Origin: Albibeggiatoa sp964388965
GTDB taxonomy: Bacteria; Pseudomonadota; Gammaproteobacteria; Beggiatoales; Beggiatoaceae
Length of the DNA: 61,151 bases
Direction of reading: 5' to 3'
Assembly: GCA_964388965.1 (NCBI GenBank)
Contig: CAYMCP010000008.1
Coordinates: forward strand, 1 to 61,151
The translations under genes and the position numbers were made by a program. The notes under the pieces are model-generated. The model was not told the DNA's origin, did no database searches, and worked only from the letters and a program-made list of their open reading frames with translations. This document shows, in pieces, positions 17,394 to 26,624 of the stretch. Position 1 is the first letter of the stretch. The number at the start of each line of letters is the position of its first letter.

Positions 17394-18437
17394 ATGATGC
17401 AGCAATGGCAACACTTTTTGAAAACACAAGGCGCAGTAATCGAAGATGGACAAGTTATTGAATTTGAATCAATAGATAAAGAACGTGAGGCAGCATTATC
17501 AACTGATGTTATTGCTGATTTTTCCCACTTTGCAATAATCAAAGTTTCTGGTAGTGAAGCACAAACCTTTCTACAAGGGCAGTTTACTAACGATATTCGT
17601 CAAGTTTCGACAAATAAAGCACAAATTAGTGCATGGTGTTCAGCAAAAGGGCGTATGCTCGTTAGTTTTTATATCTGCCAACGTCATGACGATTATTATT
17701 TGTTTTTAGCGAAAAATACACTAGCAACTATTTTAAAACGCCTGCAAATGTTTGTATTGCGTGCCGATGTGCAATTAAAAGATGTGAGTAATGAATTATT
17801 ATGTTTTGGTATCGCAGGTGAAAATAGTCATACTTTGTTAGAAAATTTACAATTAGCAGTACCAGAAACAGTGCCATTTGCTGCGACACTACGCGATGGT
17901 TTAAGTATTATTAACTTACCAACAGGATTACAACCACGTTATTTTTTAATTCATGATAATTTTGAAGTCATAAAAAACTTATGGACACAATTATCAATCC
18001 AAGAGTCGGTACAAAAAGTTGGACGCGATGCGTGGGAATTATTAGATATTTTAGCCGCTTTACCCACTGTTGACCTGAGATTGAGCGATGAATTTGTGCC
18101 GCAAATGCTCAATTGGCAAGCATTAGGTGGTCTCAATTTCAAAAAAGGCTGTTATACAGGGCAAGAGGTCGTTGCTCGTATGAAATACTTGGGAAATTTA
18201 AAACGCCGGATGTATTTGGCAACGCTAGATGCTGATCAAGCTCCAACTATCGGTGAAAAATTATTCGTTGATGCGGAAAATGCCGGACAAATTGTCAACG
18301 TACAAGTGCATCCAAATGGTGGTTATGTTTTATTGATTGTATTGAAAATTAACTTAGAAAATAATTTGGTATATTGCGAATCTATTACTGATAAATCATT
18401 AAAAATCCAAACATTACCGTACAATTTGACAGAATGA
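17394..18437 (+). CDS. ygfZ: tRNA-modifying folate-binding protein YgfZ
   Basis: YgfZ is a tetrahydrofolate-binding paralogue of GcvT that supports repair or maturation of certain iron-sulfur enzymes, including the tRNA thiomethylase MiaB. The diagnostic motif 'KKGCYTGQEVVAR' is present near residue 250, with the essential cysteine. The 347-residue length is normal. An AAAGGA ribosome site lies about 8 bp before the double ATG. It follows the P-ATPase-like gene by 69 bp on the same strand. Confidence 0.93.
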   Translation: MMQQWQHFLKTQGAVIEDGQVIEFESIDKEREAALSTDVIADFSHFAIIKVSGSEAQTFLQGQFTNDIRQVSTNKAQISAWCSAKGRMLVSFYICQRHDDYYLFLAKNTLATILKRLQMFVLRADVQLKDVSNELLCFGIAGENSHTLLENLQLAVPETVPFAATLRDGLSIINLPTGLQPRYFLIHDNFEVIKNLWTQLSIQESVQKVGRDAWELLDILAALPTVDLRLSDEFVPQMLNWQALGGLNFKKGCYTGQEVVARMKYLGNLKRRMYLATLDADQAPTIGEKLFVDAENAGQIVNVQVHPNGGYVLLIVLKINLENNLVYCESITDKSLKIQTLPYNLTE

Positions 18438-18580
18438 CAATATTTAATACTTTTACGTGAAAGCTACATTTATCAATGGCTAACGAAAATAAATAACATT
18501 CACTTGATTTTTATTAGGCTTCTGGTTAAATGTTACTCACTGTGTAAGTTTCGGTTTCTAGGTTATAACTCAAAGGTGTT

Positions 18581-19291
18581 ATGGAAAATAATAAGCCAAC
18601 TGTAATGGTAGACATTGCTATCTTCACTGTTTTTGATGATGAACTCAAAATATTGCTAATTAAACGTGGTTCGTCACCTTTTAAAGATTCATGGGCATTG
18701 CCCGGCGGTGCTTTGAATACATTAACAGATAACAGTTTAGAAGCCGCAGCGATGCGGGAATTGGTCGAAGAGACGGGGGTTGAAAATCAGTATTTAGAGC
18801 AGTTATATACCTACGGAGGTCCAGATAGAGACCCACGAGATTGGACGTTAAGTGTGACTTATTTTGCATTAGTGGTCGCAAATGAGGTCACATTACGCGC
18901 AGGTACTGATACCACTGAAGCAAAATGGCATACGTTGACCCATGATAAAGTAGATGTCAGTCTGGCTTTTGACCATGAACGTATTGTTTCTGATGCGATT
19001 TCTCGTTTACGGGCAAAATTGGATTATACTGACATCGCTGTGCATCTGCTGGCTAAAGAGTTTACTTTGAGTGAGTTGCAGCGTGTATATGAAATCATTA
19101 TGCAAGAAAGCTTGAATAAAAGCTCTTTTAGAATGCGGGTGGCGCGTGCTGATATTGTCGCACCTATTAAGGGCAAAATGCGCAAAGGTTCCAATCGACC
19201 TGCACAATTATATCAATTTGTTAAACATGAAGGTGATAGAATGTTTTTTCCACGTAGTATTGCATGGGCGCAAGAACGTAATAAAAAATAA
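18581..19291 (+). CDS. NrtR-like Nudix transcription regulator
   Basis: This 236-residue protein joins an N-terminal Nudix domain (residues 8-145; 'WALPGGALNTLT', 'AAMRELVEETGV') to a C-terminal winged helix ('FTLSELQRVYEIIMQESLNK', then an Arg/Lys-rich recognition part). This is the architecture of NrtR, a repressor of NAD metabolism genes that senses ADP-ribose or related ligands. One catalytic glutamate of the Nudix box is replaced by Asn with an insertion beforehand, as expected for a domain that senses rather than hydrolyses. No NAD gene is adjacent. Confidence 0.85.
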   Translation: MENNKPTVMVDIAIFTVFDDELKILLIKRGSSPFKDSWALPGGALNTLTDNSLEAAAMRELVEETGVENQYLEQLYTYGGPDRDPRDWTLSVTYFALVVANEVTLRAGTDTTEAKWHTLTHDKVDVSLAFDHERIVSDAISRLRAKLDYTDIAVHLLAKEFTLSELQRVYEIIMQESLNKSSFRMRVARADIVAPIKGKMRKGSNRPAQLYQFVKHEGDRMFFPRSIAWAQERNKK

Positions 19292-19341
19292 TTTAACTAT
19301 TCTTTTACTTTTATAAAATGATTAAAAAATAACAATTTCTC

Positions 19342-21480
19342 ATGATAAAACTTTTATTATTTATTTTAATTTTTTTTAGCAGCTATAATTATGCAGAAAC
19401 GCTTTATCATCCCAATGAAAAGCAAAGCTTGTTTAGCTTAACTAAAACAGTTCGTCAAACAAAGCAAGGTGTAGAGTTAATCTTAACGCTGAAAAATACA
19501 ACGGATGAAATTAATGGCAATGGTTTGGAGCAAATTGTTGAAGGTATCGAAATTCAGTATCCATTACCGCCTGCTGAGTGGCTTGCATTGGCGGATAGTG
19601 AGGTTTCACGCGGTAAAATCGAATTTAAAGATCAAGAATTGGCTATGTGTCAGCCTGCAATGTTGGGACGGCTTAAAGGTTTCGAGAAAGGTAATGAAAC
19701 ATTACACGCAGAGTTGGCAGAACGCTTTAAAGACGATATTTTGCCACGCATGAAACCTACCTTATCTTACTGGTTAGTTGGACATACTGATACTAAGGGA
19801 CGTGCGAGTTATAATAAAAAATTATCACTTAATCGTGCAGAGGCAGTTAAGCAAATTTTAGCTAATGCAGGTTTTGAAACTGCCCATATTACCGCATTTG
19901 GCGAAGGTGAAAATTCGCCACTAACCTTAGAGCAAGACGAAGCCAGTCATGAGTTAAATCGTCGCGTTGAAATTTATCCAAAACAACATGTTTGGGCTTA
20001 TTGGCAACTGTCTCAATTTAAACCAGATGAGCAAGCTGAATTGAGAATCTTATTAAAACCGAGTAGTTGGGCTGAATCGGAAGCATTAGAAAAAATTTTG
20101 CATAGCGGAATATGTTATCAATCAGATACATCGCATCAATATACGATTCCAACTCATGCTCAGTTACAGCTTCATAGTTATATTAAACCTGCTAGGCAAA
20201 ATTGGACTCAAACGGCAGATGTCTCTTCTTGTGATAGCGTAATGGTAGAGCTGAAAATAGAAAATCACGGCGCACGTTCTGCGAGACAAATGTATTTGGT
20301 AGATGAATTACCGTCAAAATGGGAATTGAATAACGCAGAGGCATTCACACAGCGTAGAGAAAAAACAGCGTTATATTTGGATTGGACTCATCCACATTTA
20401 TATCCGAATAAGTCAATTAAATTACAATATCAAATTTTGCCACCATTTTTAGTTGCAAATTCACGCAATAGCGAGTTAGAGCAGCAACTTTGCTTGCAAG
20501 AGCATGATAGTACACTATTAAATATAGGGTGCTTCGTTGCTAAACAGCTACAAGAAACTGTCCAGCCTAAAATTATTACGCAACAACACTATGTTAATTT
20601 AACAGCAAAAGGTTATCCGTCAGTTCAAGCGCAAAATACAATTCGTTGGCATACGCCTAGCCTTGTTTTACAGGTACTTAGCCCTCAAATTCAGTACGCA
20701 GGCGAAACTGTTGAGCAGACTTTAGTTGTGACTAATAATGGTAATATACCGATTCGCCAATTAAAAGTAATTGCGAATTTACCTAAAGATATTCATAGCT
20801 TACTGGCATTGTATGCGCGTGAAAAAACGGAAAAGCAAGTCACTTGGATATTAGGCGAATTACCGCCACAGGCGCAAAATCAAGCCACACTTAGTTTTAT
20901 TCCACAAGGTAATATTTCAAGTTTGTTCAAAACTCAATTTACTGTTTATGATCAAGTATACGGTTTAACGCAATGTGTACGTGCAGATACGCAAATTCAA
21001 ACGTTGGTTAAATCTCTTGTTTCGCCGCTCTTAGCGTTAAAAGCGGAATATGAAACAATTGCAATGGGTAAAAAAATGTTTTATCAAGTTGAGCTAAAAA
21101 ACCCGAATTCGATTGATTTAGCTTATAGCATTACGGGGAAGCTTGACCCGCGAGTATGGGAGCAGACTCGTCAAAGTGTGATTGCGATTAGGCATGGTCA
21201 ACAAAAACAATCTACGACACCGCTACAAGTTAATACGTTGTCCTCTGGTGAAATTTTAGTTATGGATAATATTGGTCGTAAAGTAATCACTATTCCTGCA
21301 AAAGGGCGTTTATTGTTTAATTTCACCTTGCGCGCTAAATCTATATCAGAACAAGTTTTGCAAGCAATTGCCGCAAATTTAGCAAGTCAGTTTTCAGTGA
21401 CAGAGTTACAAATGCAAGCTGTGTCACATCATGGATTAATTAAAACTGAGCAATATATTAAAACCGTTGTATATCAATGA
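19342..21480 (+). CDS. OmpA-like/DUF11 repeat envelope protein
   Basis: The 712-residue protein has a signal peptide (about residues 1-18, cleavage after YNYA). An OmpA-like peptidoglycan-binding domain occupies about residues 125-215, with D150 ('VGHTDTKG'), R165 and 'NRRVE' (206-210) matching the diaminopimelate pocket. Two or three DUF11-like Ig-type beta domains follow ('LKIENHGARSARQMYLVDEL', 'LVVTNNGNIPIRQLKVIANL'). It should lie in the periplasm or outer membrane, tethered to the wall. Its stop codon is directly followed by tsaE. Confidence 0.82.
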   Translation: MIKLLLFILIFFSSYNYAETLYHPNEKQSLFSLTKTVRQTKQGVELILTLKNTTDEINGNGLEQIVEGIEIQYPLPPAEWLALADSEVSRGKIEFKDQELAMCQPAMLGRLKGFEKGNETLHAELAERFKDDILPRMKPTLSYWLVGHTDTKGRASYNKKLSLNRAEAVKQILANAGFETAHITAFGEGENSPLTLEQDEASHELNRRVEIYPKQHVWAYWQLSQFKPDEQAELRILLKPSSWAESEALEKILHSGICYQSDTSHQYTIPTHAQLQLHSYIKPARQNWTQTADVSSCDSVMVELKIENHGARSARQMYLVDELPSKWELNNAEAFTQRREKTALYLDWTHPHLYPNKSIKLQYQILPPFLVANSRNSELEQQLCLQEHDSTLLNIGCFVAKQLQETVQPKIITQQHYVNLTAKGYPSVQAQNTIRWHTPSLVLQVLSPQIQYAGETVEQTLVVTNNGNIPIRQLKVIANLPKDIHSLLALYAREKTEKQVTWILGELPPQAQNQATLSFIPQGNISSLFKTQFTVYDQVYGLTQCVRADTQIQTLVKSLVSPLLALKAEYETIAMGKKMFYQVELKNPNSIDLAYSITGKLDPRVWEQTRQSVIAIRHGQQKQSTTPLQVNTLSSGEILVMDNIGRKVITIPAKGRLLFNFTLRAKSISEQVLQAIAANLASQFSVTELQMQAVSHHGLIKTEQYIKTVVYQ

Positions 21481-21481
21481 G

Positions 21482-21943
21482 ATGGACACATTATTATTTA
21501 CAATTGAAACTGCTGACAAAATGGAACAATTCGGTTATTGTTTAGCACAGTGTTCTGTACAAGGTATGATTTATTTGCATGGGGATTTAGGTGCGGGTAA
21601 AACAACATTGGTGCGCGGATTTTTGTATGGTTTGGGATATAGTGGAAAAGTGAAAAGTCCGACTTATACCCTAGTTGAACCTTACACTCTACCACAAAAA
21701 ATGGTGTATCATTTTGATTTATACCGTTTAGCAGACCCAGAAGAATTGGAATATATTGGCATTAGAGATTATCTTGCTCAAAATGCAGTCAATCTAATTG
21801 AATGGGCAGAGAAAGGACAAGGTATCCTGCCTAGCGCGGACATAGAAATACATATTTTAATCAATGGGCAAACACGGCAAATCAGCTTACAAAACCATGC
21901 CCAACAATTAGATTATTCACCGTTGTATGCGTGTTTTAAATAG
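21482..21943 (+). CDS. tsaE: tRNA threonylcarbamoyladenosine biosynthesis protein TsaE
   Basis: TsaE is the small ATPase that works with TsaB and TsaD to form t6A37 in tRNA. The Walker A motif 'HGDLGAGKTT' (residues 33-42), 'KSPTYTLVEPY' and 'IEWAEKG' are diagnostic. I start at the ATG one base after the stop of the preceding gene; an upstream in-frame TTG (21467) would overlap that gene. No ribosome site is clear, so translation is probably coupled to the upstream gene. The usual neighbours (NAD(P)HX epimerase/dehydratase, amiB, mutL) are absent. Confidence 0.93.
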   Translation: MDTLLFTIETADKMEQFGYCLAQCSVQGMIYLHGDLGAGKTTLVRGFLYGLGYSGKVKSPTYTLVEPYTLPQKMVYHFDLYRLADPEELEYIGIRDYLAQNAVNLIEWAEKGQGILPSADIEIHILINGQTRQISLQNHAQQLDYSPLYACFK

Positions 21944-22001
21944 GTTTTGGTATTATAAATGCTTGTTCAACTTTTTGTTTAACTTTTATGAGGATAGCAT
22001 A

Positions 22002-22394
22002 ATGGCGTTGATGGAATGGACTGAAGCGTTGCAATTGGGACTAGCTGATATTGACGCACAACATAAAAAATTAGTCGATATAATCAATCAGTTGGATGAT
22101 GCTATTCATGCTGGACAAGATGTACAAATATTAGGTGGTATTTTAGGTAATTTATTAGACAGTGCAAAATCACATTTTGAGTTTGAAGAAAATATGTTGC
22201 GTGGGAAAGGTTACAAGCCCTATCCCGGTCACAAAGCGGAACATGATGCACTAACAGAAAAATTAGGGTTTATGCACCAAGCATTTGTCGCAAATCAGGC
22301 ACCAGATAATCAACAAGTGGTTATGTTTTTAAAAATTTGGCTTGAAGAGCATATTATGGAAACTGATAAAGCTTATGTAGCGCATGTTTCTTAA
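22002..22394 (+). CDS. Bacteriohemerythrin
   Basis: This 130-residue single-domain protein binds O2 at a non-haem di-iron centre. All seven ligands of bacterial hemerythrin are present at standard positions: H21, H58, E62, H77, H81, H117 and D122. A likely role is oxygen storage or delivery, or oxygen sensing in microaerobic life. It has no partner sensory domain. The ORF is open 25 codons upstream, but the ATG at 22002 has a ribosome site (GAGGAT) and gives the family length. Confidence 0.95.
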   Translation: MALMEWTEALQLGLADIDAQHKKLVDIINQLDDAIHAGQDVQILGGILGNLLDSAKSHFEFEENMLRGKGYKPYPGHKAEHDALTEKLGFMHQAFVANQAPDNQQVVMFLKIWLEEHIMETDKAYVAHVS

Positions 22395-22505
22395 ATTTTT
22401 TCCTGCAAAATTCGTTAGTAATCCTGTGAAAAATAGTGCTAACTAAATACAAAGTGCCTATTTTGTCAAAACGAGTTTTGCACGTTTATGTGTTGTTAAT
22501 TGTTT

Positions 22506-23081
22506 ATGCTAAAAAGAACGATCTTTACTTTATCTAAATTGCGGACGCATTATCGAGATGTTTCCAATGTATTTTACGCCTCACCTCCCACTTATCAAAC
22601 CATTCAGATTGATCCGCAACAATTAAAACAACAGGGTATTAAAACATTGGTATTAGATTTTGATGGAGTGCTTGCACCACACGGCGACCTACAACCCTTA
22701 GTGGCGTTACATCAATGGCTACGGCGATGTATTGAAGTATTTGGTACACAGAATATTTTTATTTTATCGAATAAACCGACACCACAACGCATTGCTTATT
22801 GTAAACAGCACTATGCAGATATTCGCTTCATTGTCGCAGTGAAGAAAAAACCTTACCCTGATGGATTAGAGCAGATTATAAAGCTGACTGACAGATCACC
22901 TACAGAAATTATGCTCATAGATGATCGTCTTTTGACAGGTGTGTTAGCTGCGTGCATTACTAAAGTACAAATAATTTATATTGCACATCCCTACACTTCC
23001 ATTAAACAACGCCCAATAGCAGAACTATTTTTTATGAGTCTGCGTAGCTTGGAGCGCGGTTTATTCCGTATTATCAAATAG
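22506..23081 (+). CDS. YqeG-like HAD superfamily phosphatase
   Basis: This 191-residue HAD-superfamily protein carries motif I 'LVLDFDGVLAPHG' (D51, D53), motif II 'FILSNKP', and a late acidic motif 'MLIDDRLLTG'. This order and the N-terminal extension recall YqeG-type (HAD IIIA) phosphatases; the relative in Gram-positives is a phosphatidylglycerophosphatase-like enzyme. The substrate here is unknown. The first ATG (22506) is used; a TTG lies two codons upstream. The 3' end overlaps the convergent next gene by 21 bp. Confidence 0.8.
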   Translation: MLKRTIFTLSKLRTHYRDVSNVFYASPPTYQTIQIDPQQLKQQGIKTLVLDFDGVLAPHGDLQPLVALHQWLRRCIEVFGTQNIFILSNKPTPQRIAYCKQHYADIRFIVAVKKKPYPDGLEQIIKLTDRSPTEIMLIDDRLLTGVLAACITKVQIIYIAHPYTSIKQRPIAELFFMSLRSLERGLFRIIK

Positions 23082-23738
23082 ATGTTGAATTTCTTTTAAA
23101 TGTCTATCCAAAGATAATGAGAGCATCGAAGATATTGTAAACAGGGTTGCTAACACATTTAAGTTTGAATCTGCCTCACAGGCAGCGCGGATGCGCTCTA
23201 AGAAGTGATAATTCAAAGTTTGCATTTCCTTGAAATATTCCCTCAAACCTTGAAATTCAAAATCAAACTCACCCGATTTTTTATATACAAAATATTGTTG
23301 CAATAGATAAGAAGAAGTAATTCTAAAAACAGTTTCATCTAACGAGGCAAAAGGAAGATGATAATAAGCCATACCACGCATAGGGGTCAACACTGGACAC
23401 GCACTACTTGCCATCACAAAGCCTATGAGTGCACGCAAACCTGTCTGCGCATCAGTACGCTTAAAATATTCACGTTCTGGTGTTTTAACGGCAATATCAA
23501 CTTCTTTACACGAAAGAATTTCGGCAAAACCCAACAAAATCTCATGTGCGTCTATTGCAACGGGACAATGAGAATATTCTTCTGTTTTTAATGGACAATT
23601 AGGGCATTGATGAAAGTCCAGCACCGTCCAGTCAGGGTACTGCGCTTTATCCAACATTCTATCACGCGGTCTATCAAATTCAACTCGATAGTGTAATCCC
23701 TTTCCATCATCCATGGTAAAGGTGTATTCAATAAACAT
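23061..23738 (-). CDS. Conserved hypothetical protein with CPxCP motif (possibly DUF6901)
   Basis: This is a 225-residue soluble protein. The conserved N-terminal part reads 'MFIEYTFTMDDGKGLHYRVEF', then 'DFHQCPNCPL' and 'CPVA' (C45, C48, C58), a possible metal site. The remainder is helical ('MRGMAYYHLPFASLDETVF'). It resembles what I recall of DUF6901 proteins, but that is from memory. Function is unknown. Its 3' end overlaps the HAD gene by 21 bp on the opposite strand. Confidence 0.6.
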   Translation of the reverse strand: MFIEYTFTMDDGKGLHYRVEFDRPRDRMLDKAQYPDWTVLDFHQCPNCPLKTEEYSHCPVAIDAHEILLGFAEILSCKEVDIAVKTPEREYFKRTDAQTGLRALIGFVMASSACPVLTPMRGMAYYHLPFASLDETVFRITSSYLLQQYFVYKKSGEFDFEFQGLREYFKEMQTLNYHFLERIRAACEADSNLNVLATLFTISSMLSLSLDRHLKEIQHLFDNTE

Positions 23739-23938
23739 AGTGTATTCTGACCCATTATCTCAATGACGTTATTAGGACAGGGAGCCTAGTATGACTAAAT
23801 GTAGCTCACATAATATGTAGAGCGACTGGTAACGTTAATACTCTATCACATTTTGTTTGCTTTTTTTATGGAAAATTGACACAGAGGCGATTTTTTCACT
23901 TTTTTGCTGAATCAGGCTAAAGAGAAAACAGGAAGGAA

Positions 23939-24025
23939 TGGTGCCGAGAGTCGGACTCGAACCGACACGATGTCGCCATCGCCAGATTTTGAGTCTGGTG
24001 CGTCTACCAATTTCGCCATCTCGGC
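23939..24025 (-). tRNA. tRNA-Leu (anticodon CAA)
   Basis: The 87-nt gene folds as a class II tRNA: a 7-bp acceptor stem (GCCGAGA/TCTCGGC), anticodon arm CCAGA-CTCAAAA-TCTGG with anticodon CAA (plus-strand 23989-23991), a long variable arm (CGATG-GCGA-CATCG), the T-loop GGTTCGAGTCC, and an encoded 3' CCA. Leu-CAA reads UUG codons. Confidence 0.97.
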
Positions 24026-24096
24026 TAAAATCTCTAAAGGAGCGAATTATACCAAATTTATTTAAAATGTGAAGTAATTTTTATATTTTTATGATT

Positions 24097-24681
24097 TCAA
24101 AAGATTTTTTTTAACATTGCCCGTCGAATCAGTACCATAACGGTAAATAAAATGCAAACAATGGCAATAGCTGCTGGAAAGAGTACTGTTGTCATTGAAT
24201 AATCTTCTAATGCAGCGACTGCAAAGCCATTTCTAATTGCCATCAAGATAAAAAAAATTAGGTTTTCTTCAAATGGTTTAATATAAGCTTTTCTTACTGT
24301 TGGTACAAAACCAAGTAAATCGGTTACTGTTAAAATTAATATTGCCCAAAATGGATCAGATGTAAAATACCATGATGGTAGGGCACTTAACGCCAAAATA
24401 AAAAATAACCAATCAACTTGAACAATGCTATTATCAGTGCGATATTGATAAGCAAGCAGTGCAACATATAAAGTTATCATGCCAGAAAATCCAATTGACC
24501 ATGCACCAATACCAGCACCGCCCGCTAGTTGAGCAAAAAAAGCGATACAAGTCGTTAATCCCCAAATTATCCAAGAAAAAACATGGGGTTTTGTTCGCCT
24601 ACGCAAAATTGCATGGATGTAGGGGTAAAAAGCAATAAATGTTAAAATAATAGCGATTGTACTAAAAAGTGTTTTCAACAT
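24097..24681 (-). CDS. Multi-pass membrane protein of unknown function
   Basis: This 194-residue protein consists almost entirely of six or seven membrane helices. The first ends in 'RRRTKPHVFSWIIWGL', a pattern seen in small PQ-loop-like transporters, but I cannot assign it. The C-terminus is basic ('RRAMLKKIF'), compatible with a cytoplasmic end. It lies between tRNA-Leu and the divergent aroE. Confidence 0.7.
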   Translation of the reverse strand: MLKTLFSTIAIILTFIAFYPYIHAILRRRTKPHVFSWIIWGLTTCIAFFAQLAGGAGIGAWSIGFSGMITLYVALLAYQYRTDNSIVQVDWLFFILALSALPSWYFTSDPFWAILILTVTDLLGFVPTVRKAYIKPFEENLIFFILMAIRNGFAVAALEDYSMTTVLFPAAIAIVCILFTVMVLIRRAMLKKIF

Positions 24682-24780
24682 ATAAATAAATACTTTTATA
24701 AAATTTCTCTATATTAATCAATCAAAAAAATATAGTCGGTTTTAATATTTTCGATAAAAATTGTACGACGGACAAACATT

Positions 24781-25707
24781 ATGACTAAACACCAAATTGA
24801 TCAATATGCTGTTATCGGCAATCCAATTAATCACAGTAAATCACCTTTGATTCATCGCTCTTTTGCTTATCAAACGGGACAGACTTTGGCATATAAAACG
24901 ATACTTGTCAGCACTGATATTGGCGTATTCACAAAAGCAGTGCAAACATTTCAACAATCCGGTGGTAAGGGTTTAAATGTTACTATACCTTTTAAACAAC
25001 AAGCTTGGGAAATTGCTCAACAGCGCACTTCACGCGCCGAACAAGCAGGCGCATTAAATACACTATGGTTTGACGAGCACGGTACAATTTATGGCGATAA
25101 TACTGATGGTGTTGGTTTGGTACGTGATTTAACTGTAAATTACCGATTTGCTTTGCGAGATAAAAAAATTTTAATTATGGGAGCAGGTGGGGCAGTACGC
25201 GGCATATTAGAACCTATTCTAGCAGAAAATCCCGCAAATTGTAGTATTGTGAATCGTACTGTTTCCAAAGTGCAGGCTCTAGCTGATTTATTTCCGCGCA
25301 TCAATGTGATTAGTTATGACGCACTACAAGGTGAATATGATTTAATTATTAATGGTACGTCTGCCAGCTTGCAAAGTCAGTTGCCACCATTGCCAGATAA
25401 AGGATTAATTTTAAATAAAACATGGTGTTATGATATGATGTATGGCGTAAATGATACTTTATTCATACAGTGGGCTAAACAGCATGGCGTTGCTAAGGCG
25501 ATAGATGGTTTAGGTATGTTAGTAGAGCAGGCAGCAGAATCGTTTTATTTATGGCGGCACGTCCGTCCTGAAACGGCTGGTGTCATCCAAAAATTGCGTA
25601 TGACATTAATCAGTGAGAATCAATCTGTAGAAATAGGTGGTCCTCATGGTCTTGAACCAACTCGTTATGGGGATTGGGAACGTAATGGGCGTTGTGTTGA
25701 TTTTTAG
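24781..25707 (+). CDS. aroE: Shikimate dehydrogenase fused to an SDHAF4/DUF1674-like tail
   Basis: Residues 1 to about 280 form a complete AroE, which reduces 3-dehydroshikimate with NADPH. Visible are 'YAVIGNPINHSKSPLIH', catalytic K72 in 'NVTIPFK', D109 in 'NTDG', the nucleotide-binding 'GAGGAVRG' and the C-terminal 'DGLGMLVEQAAESFYLW'. AroE normally ends at about this helix. Here the frame runs on for 27 residues (282-308) with the signature GGP-G-EPTRYGDWE-GRC-DF, the hallmark of SDHAF4/DUF1674, an assembly factor for the flavoprotein of succinate dehydrogenase. An internal ATG (25600) could in principle give the tail separately, but no ribosome site is seen there. Confidence 0.93.
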   Translation: MTKHQIDQYAVIGNPINHSKSPLIHRSFAYQTGQTLAYKTILVSTDIGVFTKAVQTFQQSGGKGLNVTIPFKQQAWEIAQQRTSRAEQAGALNTLWFDEHGTIYGDNTDGVGLVRDLTVNYRFALRDKKILIMGAGGAVRGILEPILAENPANCSIVNRTVSKVQALADLFPRINVISYDALQGEYDLIINGTSASLQSQLPPLPDKGLILNKTWCYDMMYGVNDTLFIQWAKQHGVAKAIDGLGMLVEQAAESFYLWRHVRPETAGVIQKLRMTLISENQSVEIGGPHGLEPTRYGDWERNGRCVDF

Positions 25708-25897
25708 GTAGTCGTATCTAAATACCTAAGTTAATTGCTCATTTTTGCCAACCTTTGGCGAAGGTATTGGATTTCGCTGATGATAATTTTATATCCCAAA
25801 TCACTAACCAATGTGCGTGCTTAGGTAGAATCCATAGTCCCGTTATGCAAGTTTAGTGGCGAGGGTATTGGAAAAACAATTCAATTTAAAAATACGC

Positions 25898-25903
25898 TAC
25901 AAT
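25898..25903 (+). promoter_or_regulatory. Candidate -10 box of the toxin-antitoxin module
   Basis: TACAAT lies in a segment (AAATACGCTACAATCATTA) that recurs almost unchanged at 26580-26597, before the pentapeptide gene. No -35 hexamer is obvious. Confidence 0.4.
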
Positions 25904-25934
25904 CATTAGTAAATTATCGCATCAAGGATAAAAA

Positions 25935-26174
25935 ATGAATCCGCAATTATTATTGAAAAATATCACATCATTACCACCTTTTGCACAGCAGGAAGTATTT
26001 GATTTCGTAGGGTATTTAAAACAAAGATATGCACAATATCAAGTTGAAATTTCAGTTAAGCATGATTGGGATAATGATCCTGTCATTGGGATTTGGGAGG
26101 ACAGAGATGATTTGGAAGACAGTGCTGCTTACGTTAGGCAATTACGTCAAAATGCTTGGCGCAGTAAGTCCTAA
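25935..26174 (+). CDS. Antitoxin of a type II module (VapB/DUF2281-like)
   Basis: This 79-residue protein lies directly before a PIN-domain toxin, with a 1-bp overlap (TAATG). The N-terminal helix pattern 'ITSLPPFAQQEVFDFVGYLK' resembles DUF2281-type antitoxins. The acidic C-terminal half ('WEDRDDLEDSAAYVRQLRQ') would wrap the toxin. A GGAT ribosome-site-like element precedes the ATG. The call rests mainly on the partner gene. Confidence 0.75.
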   Translation: MNPQLLLKNITSLPPFAQQEVFDFVGYLKQRYAQYQVEISVKHDWDNDPVIGIWEDRDDLEDSAAYVRQLRQNAWRSKS

Positions 26175-26560
26175 TGTCACAGCTTGTTGTTGATACTGAT
26201 ATTTTAATTGATGTGATGCGTAATGTAGAAATAGCTAGGCATCGTTTAAAACAGGAAGAAACACATTTAAGGCTTGTCATTAGTAGTATTACTAAAAAGG
26301 AGTTATTACAAGGTTGTGCAAACAAACGGGAATGGAATGTTGTTACAAAATTTATTGATTCCTTTCCAATTATTTATTTGACAGAAGATATTGATAATAT
26401 TGCAGATAATTTGCTAGAACGTTATTGTTTAAGTCATGGTTTGCAAATTGGTGATGCTTTAATTGCTGCAACTGGTATTTATCTCAATATTCCTCTTCTA
26501 TCTAAAAATCAAAGAGATTTCCGATTTATTGAGGAGTTGGAATTATTGCCTTATCCTTAG
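26174..26560 (+). CDS. vapC: VapC-family PIN-domain ribonuclease toxin
   Basis: This 128-residue PIN-domain protein keeps the acidic site D7 ('VVDTDILID'), E43, D94 ('QIGDALIAAT') and D115. VapC toxins cleave tRNA or rRNA when freed from their antitoxin. Its start overlaps the antitoxin stop by one base, which is typical of translational coupling in such pairs. Confidence 0.88.
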   Translation: MSQLVVDTDILIDVMRNVEIARHRLKQEETHLRLVISSITKKELLQGCANKREWNVVTKFIDSFPIIYLTEDIDNIADNLLERYCLSHGLQIGDALIAATGIYLNIPLLSKNQRDFRFIEELELLPYP

Positions 26561-26586
26561 TCCATTATTTCATTCCAAAAATACGC

Positions 26587-26592
26587 TATAAT
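26587..26592 (+). promoter_or_regulatory. Candidate -10 box of the pentapeptide gene
   Basis: TATAAT lies 33 bp before the GTG start at 26625, in a segment nearly identical to the one upstream of the antitoxin gene. Confidence 0.4.
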
Positions 26593-26624
26593 CATTAAAT
26601 TGCTACAGTTTGTGAGGCTTTGCC

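Noticed and set aside
23739..23938. Small gene between the cysteine-motif protein and tRNA-Leu
   Set aside because: No frame with a ribosome site or family pattern is visible in this 200-bp gap.
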